Source of the DNA: JANNMJ01 sp031426455
GTDB lineage: Bacteria; Bacteroidota; Bacteroidia; Cytophagales; Hymenobacteraceae
NCBI GenBank assembly: GCA_031426455.1
Contig: JANPLI010000181.1
Location: 16,069 to 80,068, forward strand
Direction: 5' to 3'
Length of the DNA: 64,000 nucleotides
Positions 16,512 to 24,947 of this stretch are shown in pieces (position 1 is the first letter of the stretch; each line of letters opens with the position of its first letter). The translations under genes were made by a program, and so were the position numbers. Below the pieces are notes generated by a model that saw nothing but the letters and a program-made list of their open reading frames with translations, made no database searches and was not told the DNA's origin.

Positions 16512-17085
16512 AAGGAAGGGGGTGCGGCCGGGGCCGCGAAACGGTTTCAGCCTGCCGCACCCACTGCGCGAGCAGGCGACGGGCCTTGAAAAGCTGCGAC
16601 GACGAGGTGCGCTCGGCGATGCCCAACTGGGCGGCAATCTCCTGATGCGAGTAGCCCTCGACGCAATACAGGTTCAGCACCACCCGGTAGCCGTCGGGCA
16701 GGGCATTGATCAGCGTAATCAGCTCCTGCCCGGCCAGTTGATTCAGGGCGTCGGCGTCGGCCGAAGTCAGCGCGGTGGCGCGATCGAGGTCGGTTTCGGC
16801 CTGCTCGCGCTGGAAATGCGCGCGGTAGTAATCGAGGCACCGCGACACGGCGATGCGCCGCACCCAGGCATCCAGCACGCCCTCGCCCCGGAAGGTGGGC
16901 AACTGCTGAAATACCTGCACGAAGGTTTCCTGCACCAGGTCTTCGGCCTGCGCCGGGTTGCGGGCATAGCGCCCGCAGACGGCCAGCAGGCGCGGCGCGA
17001 AATGGGCATACAGTGCCTCCTGCGCGGCCGGCTCGCCGCGCCGGCAAGCGGCCAGCAGATGGTCAGGAAAGGAAGCCGTGGACAC
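16498..17085 (-). CDS. ECF-type RNA polymerase sigma factor
   Basis: 195 aa. Region 2 is visible (LYAHFAPRLLAVCGRYARNPAQAEDLVQETFVQVFQQLPTFRGEG..AWVRRIAVSRCLDYYR). Region 4 carries the helix-turn-helix (LPDGYRVVLNLYCVEGYSHQEIAAQLGIAERTSSSQLFKARRLL). The gene overlaps the start of the predicted anti-sigma/barrel gene by 14 bases, so the two are translated together. GTG 17085 is preferred; an upstream in-frame ATG adds a cysteine- and arginine-rich stretch unlike the family. A GCCTTTGC element just before the start may be a weak -7 box. Target promoters cannot be told from the window. Confidence 0.92.
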   Translation of the reverse strand: MSTASFPDHLLAACRRGEPAAQEALYAHFAPRLLAVCGRYARNPAQAEDLVQETFVQVFQQLPTFRGEGVLDAWVRRIAVSRCLDYYRAHFQREQAETDLDRATALTSADADALNQLAGQELITLINALPDGYRVVLNLYCVEGYSHQEIAAQLGIAERTSSSQLFKARRLLAQWVRQAETVSRPRPHPLPYELP

Positions 17086-17244
17086 GAAGCAACAGCAAAG
17101 GCGCTCCAATGACGGCAGGCGCCGCCGAAGTACGGCCTGGGCCACCGAAAAAAATCGCCCCCGCGCCCCGGTACCCGTCCGGCAGGGGCTTACTTTCCGG
17201 CCCGGCGGGCATCAAGCGCCCTGTCGGGTACCTGGCCCCGGCCG

Positions 17245-17252
17245 TAACTTGC
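17245..17252 (+). promoter_or_regulatory. Promoter -7 box for gatA
   Basis: TAACTTGC, the same variant as before the amylase gene, 58 bases before the TTG start at 17311. Confidence 0.45.
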
Positions 17253-17310
17253 GCCCCGGTGGCGCTACGCCGGCGCCGACCGTTATCTGCCGCTTTTCGT
17301 TTTCCTGCCC

Positions 17311-18807
17311 TTGAAAACCGTGTCGTCGCCCCTGTTTGCTTCCTTCGCTGATGTCCAGGTAGCCCTGGCGGCGGGCACCACCACGTGCGGGGCGCTGGTC
17401 GAGCATTACCTGGAGCGCATCCAAACCCACGCCGCCCTGAACGCCTTCGTGGAAGTGTACGCCGCCGAAGCCCGCGCGCAGGCCGTGGCCGTGGACGCCA
17501 AGCTCGCCGCCGGCACCGCCGGGCGCCTGGCCGGGATGGTGATCGGCCTCAAGGACGTGCTGCTGCACCAGGGCCACGCAGTGCAGTCCGGCTCGAAGAT
17601 TCTGGAAGGCTTCACGGCGCTGTATTCGGGCACCGCCGTCGAGCGCCTGCTGGCCGAGGACGCCATCGTGATCGGGCGCCAGAACTGCGATGAGTTCGCG
17701 ATGGGCGCCTCCAACGAAAGCTCCTACTTCGGCCCCGCCCGCAATGCCGCCGACCCCGACCGGGTGCCCGGCGGCTCGTCGGGCGGTTCGGCGGTGGCCG
17801 TGCAGGCCGATATGTGCCTGGCTTCCATTGGGTCCGACACTGGCGGGTCCGTCCGTCAGCCCGCCTCGTTCTGCGGCGTTATCGGGCTGAAACCCACCTA
17901 TAGCCGCATTTCGCGCCACGGGCTGATTGCCTACGCCTCGTCGTTCGACCAGATCGGCCCCATCACCCGCGCCGTGGCCGATGCCGCCCTGCTGCTGGAA
18001 GTGATGGCCGGCCCGGACCAGTTCGACGCCACCGCTTCGCAGCGCGAAGTACCCGCCTACTCGGAACTGTTGACGCCCACCGGCCCGCGCCGCCTGGCTT
18101 ACCTGCGCGATGCGCTGGAAAGCCCCGGCCTCGACGCCGACGTCCGGGCCGCCTTCGAACGCACCCTGGCCACGTTCCGCGCCGCCGGCCACACCGTGGA
18201 GGCCGTGGACTTTCCGCTCCTCGAATACCTCGTCCCGACGTACTACCTGCTCACGACGGCCGAAGCCTCGTCGAACCTGAGCCGCTTCGACGGCGTGAAG
18301 TACGGCTACCGCTCGCCGAACGCCACGGACCTGGAGTCGCTCTACAAAAAGACCCGCGCTGAGGGTTTCGGCCTCGAAGTGCAGCGGCGTATTCTGCTCG
18401 GCACGTTCGTGCTGAGTGCCGATTACTACGACGCTTACTATACGAAGGCCCAGAAAGTCCGCCGCCTGCTGCGCGACCGCACCGCCGCCCTGCTGACCGA
18501 GTACGACTTCCTGCTGACGCCCACCGCGCCGACGCCCGCCTTCCGCCTCGGCGAGAACACGCAGGATGCCCTGGCGATGTACCTGGCCGACATTTTCACG
18601 GTGCAGCCGTCCTTGGCGGGGGTGCCGGCCATCTCGGTGCCGATGGGCGAAACGCCCGCCGGTTTGCCCATCGGCCTGCAAATCATCGCCCCGGCATTCG
18701 GCGAAGCCGCGCTGCTGGCGTTTGCCCAGCAAGCCCTGACTGAACTTTCGGCCGCGGCCGGCTCCTTAGCCGCATCCGGTGTGGCCCTGTCCGGCGCCCG
18801 TTCCTGA
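17311..18807 (+). CDS. gatA: Asp-tRNA(Asn)/Glu-tRNA(Gln) amidotransferase subunit A
   Basis: 498 aa amidase-signature enzyme that releases ammonia from glutamine for the GatCAB complex, which converts mischarged Glu-tRNA(Gln) and/or Asp-tRNA(Asn). The catalytic triad is intact: K81 (GLKD), cis-S156 (GGSSGGS) and S180 (GSDTGGS). SNESS.FGP..NP-like and GPITR motifs also fit GatA. TTG 17311 is the first start after the -7 box; GTG 17320 is an alternative. gatB and gatC are not in the window, as is usual in Bacteroidota, where the subunits are often unlinked. The C-terminal 20 residues (AAAGSLAASGVALSG) are low complexity. Confidence 0.93.
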   Translation: MKTVSSPLFASFADVQVALAAGTTTCGALVEHYLERIQTHAALNAFVEVYAAEARAQAVAVDAKLAAGTAGRLAGMVIGLKDVLLHQGHAVQSGSKILEGFTALYSGTAVERLLAEDAIVIGRQNCDEFAMGASNESSYFGPARNAADPDRVPGGSSGGSAVAVQADMCLASIGSDTGGSVRQPASFCGVIGLKPTYSRISRHGLIAYASSFDQIGPITRAVADAALLLEVMAGPDQFDATASQREVPAYSELLTPTGPRRLAYLRDALESPGLDADVRAAFERTLATFRAAGHTVEAVDFPLLEYLVPTYYLLTTAEASSNLSRFDGVKYGYRSPNATDLESLYKKTRAEGFGLEVQRRILLGTFVLSADYYDAYYTKAQKVRRLLRDRTAALLTEYDFLLTPTAPTPAFRLGENTQDALAMYLADIFTVQPSLAGVPAISVPMGETPAGLPIGLQIIAPAFGEAALLAFAQQALTELSAAAGSLAASGVALSGARS

Positions 18808-18851
18808 ATCCCTTTCCGCATCCTTTCCCCGAACCCTTAGCACCGCACCGA

Positions 18852-21011
18852 ATGACGCAGCGCCTTTCGATGATTCTGGCTGGGGCCCTGGCCCTTTCCC
18901 TGACGGGGTATAGCCCCGCCGCGCAGGCCCAGCACCGGGGGCACCAGCCCGCGCCCTCGGCCGTGGCACCGGACCTTTCGGCCCCGCTGATTCAGATCGA
19001 CGGCGTGCCGGTGGGCGCCCTGCTGGCGCCGCCGGACAGCGTGGCCGTCAGCCTGCCGCCCACCGATTCGTTGCAGGTGCTGCCCGTGGGCGCCACGCTC
19101 ATCGGCCCGGCGCTGCCGCCGGGTTTCCAGCTCTCGAACCTCGTCGCGGCGCCCACGCCAGCGCTGCCCGGCACTTCGGCCGACAGCCTGGCGCTGGTCC
19201 GGAACCAGCGCATCGGCGGCCGGCTGCGCGAACTGCAAAAGACGATTCCGCTCGTCTATAATCCCTACGTGCGGGGGTTCATCGACTACTTCACGATCCG
19301 CAATCCGAAGTACACGCGGCGGATGCTGGAGAAGCAAAACCTGTACTTCCCGATCTACGAACGCAAGCTGGCGCAGTACGGCCTGCCGCCGGAGCTGAAG
19401 TACCTGTCGGTGGTGGAGTCGGCGCTGAACACCAAAGCCGCCTCGAAGGCGCTGGCCGTGGGCCTGTGGCAGTTCATTCCGGAAGCGGCGAAAGATTACC
19501 ACCTCGTCATCAACTCCTGGAAAGATGAACGGATGGACCCCGAAAAGGCCACCGATGCCGCCTGCCGCTACCTGAAAAACCTGAACCGCGCCTTCGGCGG
19601 CGACTGGGAACTGGCGCTGGCCGCCTACAACTGCGGCCCCGGCAACGTGCGCCGGGCCATTGCCAAAGCGGGCGGACGGGCTAATTTCTGGGCCATCTTC
19701 CCGTTCCTGCCCCAGGAGACGCGCGGCTACGTGCCCTCGTTCACGGCCGTAGTGTACGCGATGACCTACGCCGGCGAGTACGGCATCGTGCCGGAAACCA
19801 TCCATCAGCCCGTCGCCACTGACACGGTGATGGTCACCGGTGCGCTGGACCTGCAAAAGCTGGCCACGGCCCTTGGGCTTGGCGAGAAGGCCATCTACGA
19901 CCTCAATTACGAACTGCGCCGGCCACTGCTGCCGGCCTTGCCGAACGGCTACGCGCTGAAAATCCCCGCTGATTCGCGCCTGGCTTTCGCGGCCCTGAAT
20001 CGCGCCGAAGTGCTGGCTTCGTGCCGGCCCGCGTCCGCCGCCACCGTGGCGCTGGCCCTGGATTCGGCTCGCTCGGCCCGGCAGAAGCGTTTTGCTGCCG
20101 GTCGCTACGTGGTGCAGCGCGGGGAGAACGTGCAGCGCGTAGCCCTGAAGAACGGCTGTACCGTAGCCCAGCTCCGCGCCTGGAACCGGTTGCGCCCGTC
20201 GAGCAAGCTGCGGGCCGGGCAGGCGGTGGTGGTCTGGCACGCCGTGAAGCCGCGCAAAGTGGTGGTGGACGATGCCAGTACGCTGGCTGCCAATAAGCTC
20301 ACTGCTGATTCTGCCCGAAATGCGGCGGCTGGCGCGGCCGTCGTCAGCAACAAACCGGTTCGCTCGACGGATGCGCCCCTAACGGGTAGCCCGGCGACCG
20401 CTTCGGCGCTAGTCGCCCCGGAGCCAGTGCCTGCTGCGGCTCTAGCCGCGGCTCCGGCCGCTGGAGTGGCGGGCCTTTCGGCAGATCAACAGGCCGATGC
20501 TCGCCAGAACGGCTACACCGTCCGCTCGGGCGATAACCTCTTCCAGATTGCCCGTACTTTCAGCCTGTCCGTGAGCAAGTTAGCCGAATGGAATGGCCTG
20601 AAAAACCACAAGGTCATCATTGGGCAAACCCTCGCGCTGCGCGGGCCAGCCGCCGAAAATGCCGACGTAGCCACCACGACAGCCGCCACTCCAGCGGCGA
20701 CTTCCGCGCCCGAAACCACTGAAGTTGCCAGCGCCGAGCCGCTACCGGGCGGCGAACTGGCTGGCGATTCGTTCACGAAGCCGCCCGTCAAGCTGACGGC
20801 TAGCCAATTGGCGGCGCGGCGCGCTTACGCTACCCGGCTGACCTGGCTCGCCCGCGCCCGGCAGCAGGCCCGGCACGTACACTTAGTGCAGCCCGGCGAC
20901 ACGCTCTGGAATATCGCCAACAAGCGCGGCGTCAGCGTGGAGCAGCTCCGGCGCCTCAACAAACTCAAGTCGGACGCCCTGAAACCGGGGCAGAAGATCG
21001 TGGTCAGCTGA
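18852..21011 (+). CDS. LysM-containing membrane-bound lytic murein transglycosylase (MltD-like)
   Basis: 719 aa with a signal peptide ending AQAQ. A proline-rich segment leads to an SLT domain with catalytic E189 (LSVVESALNTKAAS), AVGLWQFIPEAAKDYHL and the AAYNCGPGNVRRAI motif. Three LysM modules follow at about 418-463, 554-597 and 674-719, separated by A/T-rich linkers. Such enzymes cleave peptidoglycan between MurNAc and GlcNAc with formation of 1,6-anhydro ends; LysM binds glycan strands. Probably periplasmic, for wall remodelling. It follows gatA by 44 bases and may share its transcript. A strong terminator follows. Confidence 0.92.
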   Translation: MTQRLSMILAGALALSLTGYSPAAQAQHRGHQPAPSAVAPDLSAPLIQIDGVPVGALLAPPDSVAVSLPPTDSLQVLPVGATLIGPALPPGFQLSNLVAAPTPALPGTSADSLALVRNQRIGGRLRELQKTIPLVYNPYVRGFIDYFTIRNPKYTRRMLEKQNLYFPIYERKLAQYGLPPELKYLSVVESALNTKAASKALAVGLWQFIPEAAKDYHLVINSWKDERMDPEKATDAACRYLKNLNRAFGGDWELALAAYNCGPGNVRRAIAKAGGRANFWAIFPFLPQETRGYVPSFTAVVYAMTYAGEYGIVPETIHQPVATDTVMVTGALDLQKLATALGLGEKAIYDLNYELRRPLLPALPNGYALKIPADSRLAFAALNRAEVLASCRPASAATVALALDSARSARQKRFAAGRYVVQRGENVQRVALKNGCTVAQLRAWNRLRPSSKLRAGQAVVVWHAVKPRKVVVDDASTLAANKLTADSARNAAAGAAVVSNKPVRSTDAPLTGSPATASALVAPEPVPAAALAAAPAAGVAGLSADQQADARQNGYTVRSGDNLFQIARTFSLSVSKLAEWNGLKNHKVIIGQTLALRGPAAENADVATTTAATPAATSAPETTEVASAEPLPGGELAGDSFTKPPVKLTASQLAARRAYATRLTWLARARQQARHVHLVQPGDTLWNIANKRGVSVEQLRRLNKLKSDALKPGQKIVVS

Positions 21012-21032
21012 CTAGCCCCACGTCCTTTGACC

Positions 21033-21076
21033 AAAGCCCCCGTGCGAACGACCGTTCGCGCGGGGGCTTTGCTTTT
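21033..21076 (+). terminator. Terminator after the lytic transglycosylase gene
   Basis: A long GC-rich stem (AAAGCCCCCGTGCGAAC paired with GTTCGCGCGGGGGCTTT) followed by GCTTTT. Confidence 0.88.
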
Positions 21077-21179
21077 CCGGACCCTCCAACATCAAAGGGC
21101 TGCTGTTTAACGCCTAAGGAGCTTTTGGCCCCGTTGAACGAGCTTTCGCCACGGTTTGGCGGTTTCGTCTTGTTTAATC

Positions 21180-21220
21180 TTTGATGCGTACAAGTTAGAC
21201 ACCTACCTTTGACGCATCAA
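21180..21220 (+). promoter_or_regulatory. Consensus promoter with flanking 9 bp inverted repeat
   Basis: TTTG (21180-21183), a 20-base spacer and TACCTTTG (21204-21211) form an ideal Bacteroidota promoter, 20 bases before the GTG of the cytochrome peroxidase gene. A perfect inverted repeat, TTGATGCGT (21181-21189) and ACGCATCAA (21212-21220), brackets the promoter. It could be an operator, or a hairpin if transcription starts upstream. Confidence 0.75.
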
Positions 21221-21230
21221 TCACCCACCA

Positions 21231-22166
21231 GTGGCTCCGTTCCTCCGTTCAGCCGGATGTTTAGGCGCTCTTCTGCTATTCGTCGGCGCCTTCGCCTACA
21301 CGACCACGAGCGGTAGCCCCCGCGTGGTTCGTCCGCTCCCGGTACGCGTGGCGCTCGGCAAACTATTGTTTTTTGACCCGGTTTTATCGGCGAATGGCAA
21401 GCGAAGCTGCGCTTCCTGCCACCGGCCCGAGAAGGCTTTCACCGACCATCGGATTACGTCGCGCGCGTTCCGGCTCACGGCCAACCTGACTGCCAACGCG
21501 CCGACTTTACTCAATGCTGCTGACCAGACCGCCTTCTTTCACGATGGCCGCGCCGCCTCCCTGGAGGCCGTGACGGCGGCCGTGCTGATGCATCCGCAGG
21601 AGTTCAATTGCTCCTACGATACCGTCGTGGCCCGCCTGCGGACCAGCCGGGCGTATGACTCCCTGTTTCGGGCAGCCTTCGGAACACGGCCCGATTCAGC
21701 GAACCTCAACCGCGCGCTGACGACCTACGTGGCATCGCTCAGCGCCACCGCGGCACCCTTCGACCAGGCCCAGGCAGGCAAGGCGCCGCTGGCTCCCGCT
21801 GCCCGCGCCGGTTGGGACCTGTTCCGGGGCGCTGCCGGCTGCCGTAACTGCCACAGTGGACGGTATTTCCGCGACGAACGCCGCCACGAAACGGCGCCCG
21901 GCGTCTGGCGGCGCACCCCGACGCTCCGCAACGTGGCCGTGACGCCGCCCTACCGCGCCGACGGCTCCGCCCCCTCGCTGACGGCCGCTTTTACCGACGA
22001 CTTCCACCGCGCCCACCAGCCGGTGGCGCTCCAACCCGCTCAGATCGAGGCGCTCACGCGCTTCCTTACCACCCTGACTGACACCTCTTCCGCCGATCAT
22101 TCCGCGCCCCGCGCGTTGCCGACGCTACCGGCCTGGCCCGTCCGGCGCGTGGGTGGTCAGTATTGA
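21231..22166 (+). CDS. Di-haem cytochrome c peroxidase (CCP/MauG family)
   Basis: 311 aa from GTG 21231, with an N-terminal hydrophobic export signal. Two c-type haem sites are visible: CASCH (C60, C63, H64) and CRNCH (C204, C207, H208). LGKLLFFDPVLSANGKRSCASCHRPEKAFTD and FFHDGRA are characteristic of periplasmic bacterial peroxidases. It would reduce hydrogen peroxide with electrons from a cytochrome, or act as a MauG-like oxidase; which one cannot be told. It is shorter at the C-terminus than the classical enzyme. It has its own strong promoter. The stop is followed at once by word-repeat locus E. Confidence 0.9.
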   Translation: MAPFLRSAGCLGALLLFVGAFAYTTTSGSPRVVRPLPVRVALGKLLFFDPVLSANGKRSCASCHRPEKAFTDHRITSRAFRLTANLTANAPTLLNAADQTAFFHDGRAASLEAVTAAVLMHPQEFNCSYDTVVARLRTSRAYDSLFRAAFGTRPDSANLNRALTTYVASLSATAAPFDQAQAGKAPLAPAARAGWDLFRGAAGCRNCHSGRYFRDERRHETAPGVWRRTPTLRNVAVTPPYRADGSAPSLTAAFTDDFHRAHQPVALQPAQIEALTRFLTTLTDTSSADHSAPRALPTLPAWPVRRVGGQY

Positions 22167-22296
22167 ATCGACTGTCAATGGTCAGTTGTAAGCTTCAAGC
22201 TACAAGCCAACCATTTGACCAACAGAAAAAAGGCGTCAATCAAAGGCCGGATGCTGGCTGACTGACCGCCTGACCGCCTGATCGCTTAAAATCTCA
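22164..22296. repeat. Word-repeat locus E
   Basis: Starts at the stop codon of the peroxidase gene. GTTGTAAGCTT and CAAGCTACAAGC form an imperfect hairpin flanked by ATGGTCAG and CATTTGACC. Then come CTGACTGACCGCCTGACCGC-type words. It fills most of the 149-base spacer before the WD40 gene. Confidence 0.6.
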
Positions 22297-22315
22297 ACCT
22301 AACTCGGTTCCTTCA

Positions 22316-23770
22316 ATGTTTAATGCTACCCCTTTCTGGCTGGCCAGCACGTTCGCGCTGGCGGTCAGTTGTTTTCAGCCGGTTTCGGCCGCTGCCCCGC
22401 CCGCGGATTCCCGGCTGGCGCAGGAAATTAAAACCCCTGCCGCGCTGCTGGGCGTGGACTATAGCCCTGACGGAAAACGAATTGCCACCTGCGGCCTGGG
22501 GGGCGAAGTGGTGGTCTGGAGTGTGGAAACGGGGAAACCGCTGATGACCCTGAGCGGCCATACCGACGACGTGGTGACGGTTCGGTTTTCGCCCAACGGG
22601 CGCTACCTGGCGTCCGGCGGCGTCGATAAAAAGCTGATTCTCTGGGATGCCATCACCGGCGATCAGCTCCGGCAGATCACGGATCACACCGACTACGTCC
22701 GGGATGTGACGTTTTCGCCGGACAGCAAGCTGGTGGCGTCGGCGGGTTGGGACGGGTTCAGCTACGTCTGGGAAACCTTCAGCGGCCTGCGGGTGGCGGC
22801 AATGGGTTCCAAAGTCGGGGCCGTGGCGGTTTACGACAAGAGCAAGACCCAGAAGGGGCGCTCGGCGAATATGACGTCGGTGGCGTTCAGCCCCAACGGC
22901 ACCGAGTTGCTCACGGCGTCCGGCGACCACTCGGTGCGCGCCTGGGACACGCAGAGCTGGCAGCAGAAATACGTCCTCAGCGGCCACACCGACGAAGTCT
23001 GGGATGCCCGGTACGCGCCGAACGGCCGGTTCGCCGTCAGCGGCGCCTGGGACAATACGTGCCGCGTCTGGGATCTGCGTACGCACCTGCCCATCTACAC
23101 CTTACCGGCGCACGTCTCGGATGTGTGGGCCACCGTGTTCTCGCCGGACGGCCAGTTGATCGCTACGGGCGGCGGCGACCGCAAGGTCAAACTCTGGGAT
23201 ATGGCCACCGGCGGCCTAGTCGAGGAACTGGACGGGGAAGCCCACGCGGCGGAAGTCGAGAACCTGGCTTTCAGCCCCGATGGCCGCACGCTGGCCAGTG
23301 TCTCGCGCGACGGCTCGCTCAAAATCTGGCGCGTACCCACCGTCGCCGACCGCGCCTGGGCCTACACCAAACCGTTGATGACGAAGTGGGAGAAGAAAGG
23401 CGAGTTCGAGAAGACCGACGAGTACCAGAAGCGGATGACCACCCGCCTGAAAAAACCCCAGGAGTTTCGGCAGGAATTCTACGCCAAAATGGTGGCCGGC
23501 TACGACCGCACGGCGGTCTGGGAGCGCTTTGAGCTGGGCGCCTACAATGCTGATACGGAACAGTTTGAGGTGACCTCGCCGCTCTTTACCGGCACCTACC
23601 GGCTGAAAGTACCGCCCCGGGAAGCCCCCACCGTGCGGGAGCGCTTCGACCAGGCCGCTTTCGGCAAGCCCACCTTCGAGATGGGTGCTGATGATCAGGT
23701 GCTGGTCCGCACTGCCGAAGCGGTGATTGGCCGGGGCGCTGATGCGCATTCTTACGTTCTTAGCCGCTAA
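22316..23770 (+). CDS. Exported WD40-repeat protein
   Basis: 484 aa with a signal peptide (MFNATPFWLASTFALAVSCFQPVSAAA). About seven WD40 blades between residues 40 and 345 follow the pattern V.FSPDG..LASGG.D..V.LWD (for example ARYAPNGRFAVSGAWDNTCRVWDL). A C-terminal region of roughly 140 residues (KWEKKGEFEKTDEYQKRM ... AVWERFELGAYNADTEQFEV) resembles the partly helical tails of Cytophagales caspase/WD40 proteins but has no catalytic dyad. Probably a periplasmic or secreted scaffold. It is followed 7 bases later by a second beta-propeller gene, so the two likely form an operon. Confidence 0.85.
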   Translation: MFNATPFWLASTFALAVSCFQPVSAAAPPADSRLAQEIKTPAALLGVDYSPDGKRIATCGLGGEVVVWSVETGKPLMTLSGHTDDVVTVRFSPNGRYLASGGVDKKLILWDAITGDQLRQITDHTDYVRDVTFSPDSKLVASAGWDGFSYVWETFSGLRVAAMGSKVGAVAVYDKSKTQKGRSANMTSVAFSPNGTELLTASGDHSVRAWDTQSWQQKYVLSGHTDEVWDARYAPNGRFAVSGAWDNTCRVWDLRTHLPIYTLPAHVSDVWATVFSPDGQLIATGGGDRKVKLWDMATGGLVEELDGEAHAAEVENLAFSPDGRTLASVSRDGSLKIWRVPTVADRAWAYTKPLMTKWEKKGEFEKTDEYQKRMTTRLKKPQEFRQEFYAKMVAGYDRTAVWERFELGAYNADTEQFEVTSPLFTGTYRLKVPPREAPTVRERFDQAAFGKPTFEMGADDQVLVRTAEAVIGRGADAHSYVLSR

Positions 23771-23777
23771 CCATCCG

Positions 23778-24782
23778 ATGCTTTTCCTCTCATTTTTACT
23801 GACGGGAGCCCTGGGTTTCGCCCCCGCCGCTCCGGCTATCTTACTAACGACCGCGCCGCCGCTGCCCACGCCGCGCCGCGAGTTCGCCTTAGCCACGGGC
23901 GCGTGCCGCATCGCGGCGGGTTCGCCCGACGGCCGGCTGCTGGCCGTGGCCGATGCCCAAACCTCGGTGACGCTCTTTCAGGTGCGTACCGGCCTGCCGC
24001 TGCGCGTGTATCTGGGGCATCAGCAACCCGTCATCGACCTGGTTTTCAGCGCCGGGCGCGATACCGTGGTCAGCGTCGATGCCAGCGGCGAGGTCTGCCT
24101 CTGGAACGCCGAAACCGCCGTCACGCTCGATAGCTGGCGGGTGCCGGCCCCGACCTCGGCCTCAGCCCCGGCCCCGGTCGTGGCCGTGCGCATCACCCCG
24201 GACGGCCGTAACGCGCTGGTGGTGTTGGCGACGGGCGCCGTCTGGCGCTGGAACCTGCGCCAGTCCAAGCTGGGGGCCGAACGCCTGCCCGGCAGCGGCA
24301 TCCTGAACCAGGTGCTGGTCACGGCGGTGGAGGCGAACCCGTCCGACACGCGCCTGGCGCTGGGCCTGGCGACGGGCGCCGTCGTGCTGCTGGACCTGCA
24401 GACGGGCCTGGCGCGGGCGGTCAACCTGTTCCGGCAGCCGGTACTGGCCGTCGCGACGCTGGCCGACAGCGTGTTGGCCGTGGCGGGCACCCCCGAAATT
24501 GCCAGCTGGCGCCTCGAGCAGCCCGATGGCGCCGCCGCCCGAATCGGGCACTTACCCACAGAGCGTGCTATCGTCACGCTCGCCGCCGACCCCGCCGGCA
24601 CCCGGCTGGCGCTGGGCTGCGCATCCGGCGAAACGGAAGTAATGGATCTGACAACTTACCAGGTCGAACGCCTGGCGCTTGCCCCGAAAGGGCCGCAGCG
24701 CGTGTGGTTCGAGCCGTTCGACAACCTGCTCGTCGCCCTCGGAGCCGACGGCCGGGTGCGGTCCTGGAAACTGCCGGAGTAG
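23778..24782 (+). CDS. Exported beta-propeller (degenerate WD40) protein
   Basis: 334 aa from ATG 23778, with signal peptide MLFLSFLLTGALGFAPAAP. The blades are recognisable but degenerate: IAAGSPDGRLLAVADAQTSVTLFQV, VVSVDASGEVCLWNA, VRITPDGRNALVVLATGAVWRWNL, LAADPAGTRLALGCASGETEVMDL, VALGADGRVRSWKL. It follows the upstream WD40 gene with 7 bases between and shares the terminator after 24.87 kb. An earlier in-frame ATG at 23742 would overlap the upstream gene; 23778 gives the better signal peptide. Function unknown; the pair may form a joint scaffold. Confidence 0.78.
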   Translation: MLFLSFLLTGALGFAPAAPAILLTTAPPLPTPRREFALATGACRIAAGSPDGRLLAVADAQTSVTLFQVRTGLPLRVYLGHQQPVIDLVFSAGRDTVVSVDASGEVCLWNAETAVTLDSWRVPAPTSASAPAPVVAVRITPDGRNALVVLATGAVWRWNLRQSKLGAERLPGSGILNQVLVTAVEANPSDTRLALGLATGAVVLLDLQTGLARAVNLFRQPVLAVATLADSVLAVAGTPEIASWRLEQPDGAAARIGHLPTERAIVTLAADPAGTRLALGCASGETEVMDLTTYQVERLALAPKGPQRVWFEPFDNLLVALGADGRVRSWKLPE

Positions 24783-24868
24783 CGCACCCCGCGCAACGGC
24801 CCCTTGGTTTAGGGCATTCCGGGGATCTTGCTTCGTCGAGGAGCCGCTGGAACCTTTGTTTGACAAAA

Positions 24869-24913
24869 CAGGCCGGAAAGCGACCAGCATTAGCTGGTAC
24901 GCTTTCCGGCCTG
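24869..24913. terminator. Bidirectional terminator between convergent genes
   Basis: A 14 bp perfect stem, CAGGCCGGAAAGCG (24869-24882) with CGCTTTCCGGCCTG (24900-24913). An inner ACCAGC/GCTGGT stem lies within it. It is flanked by AAAA on the left and a GTTT run on the right, so it can serve both the propeller gene and the convergent T9SS gene. Confidence 0.85.
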
Positions 24914-24947
24914 CGGTTTAAGTGCGCGCCCGTTGCGATGGTCGGCG

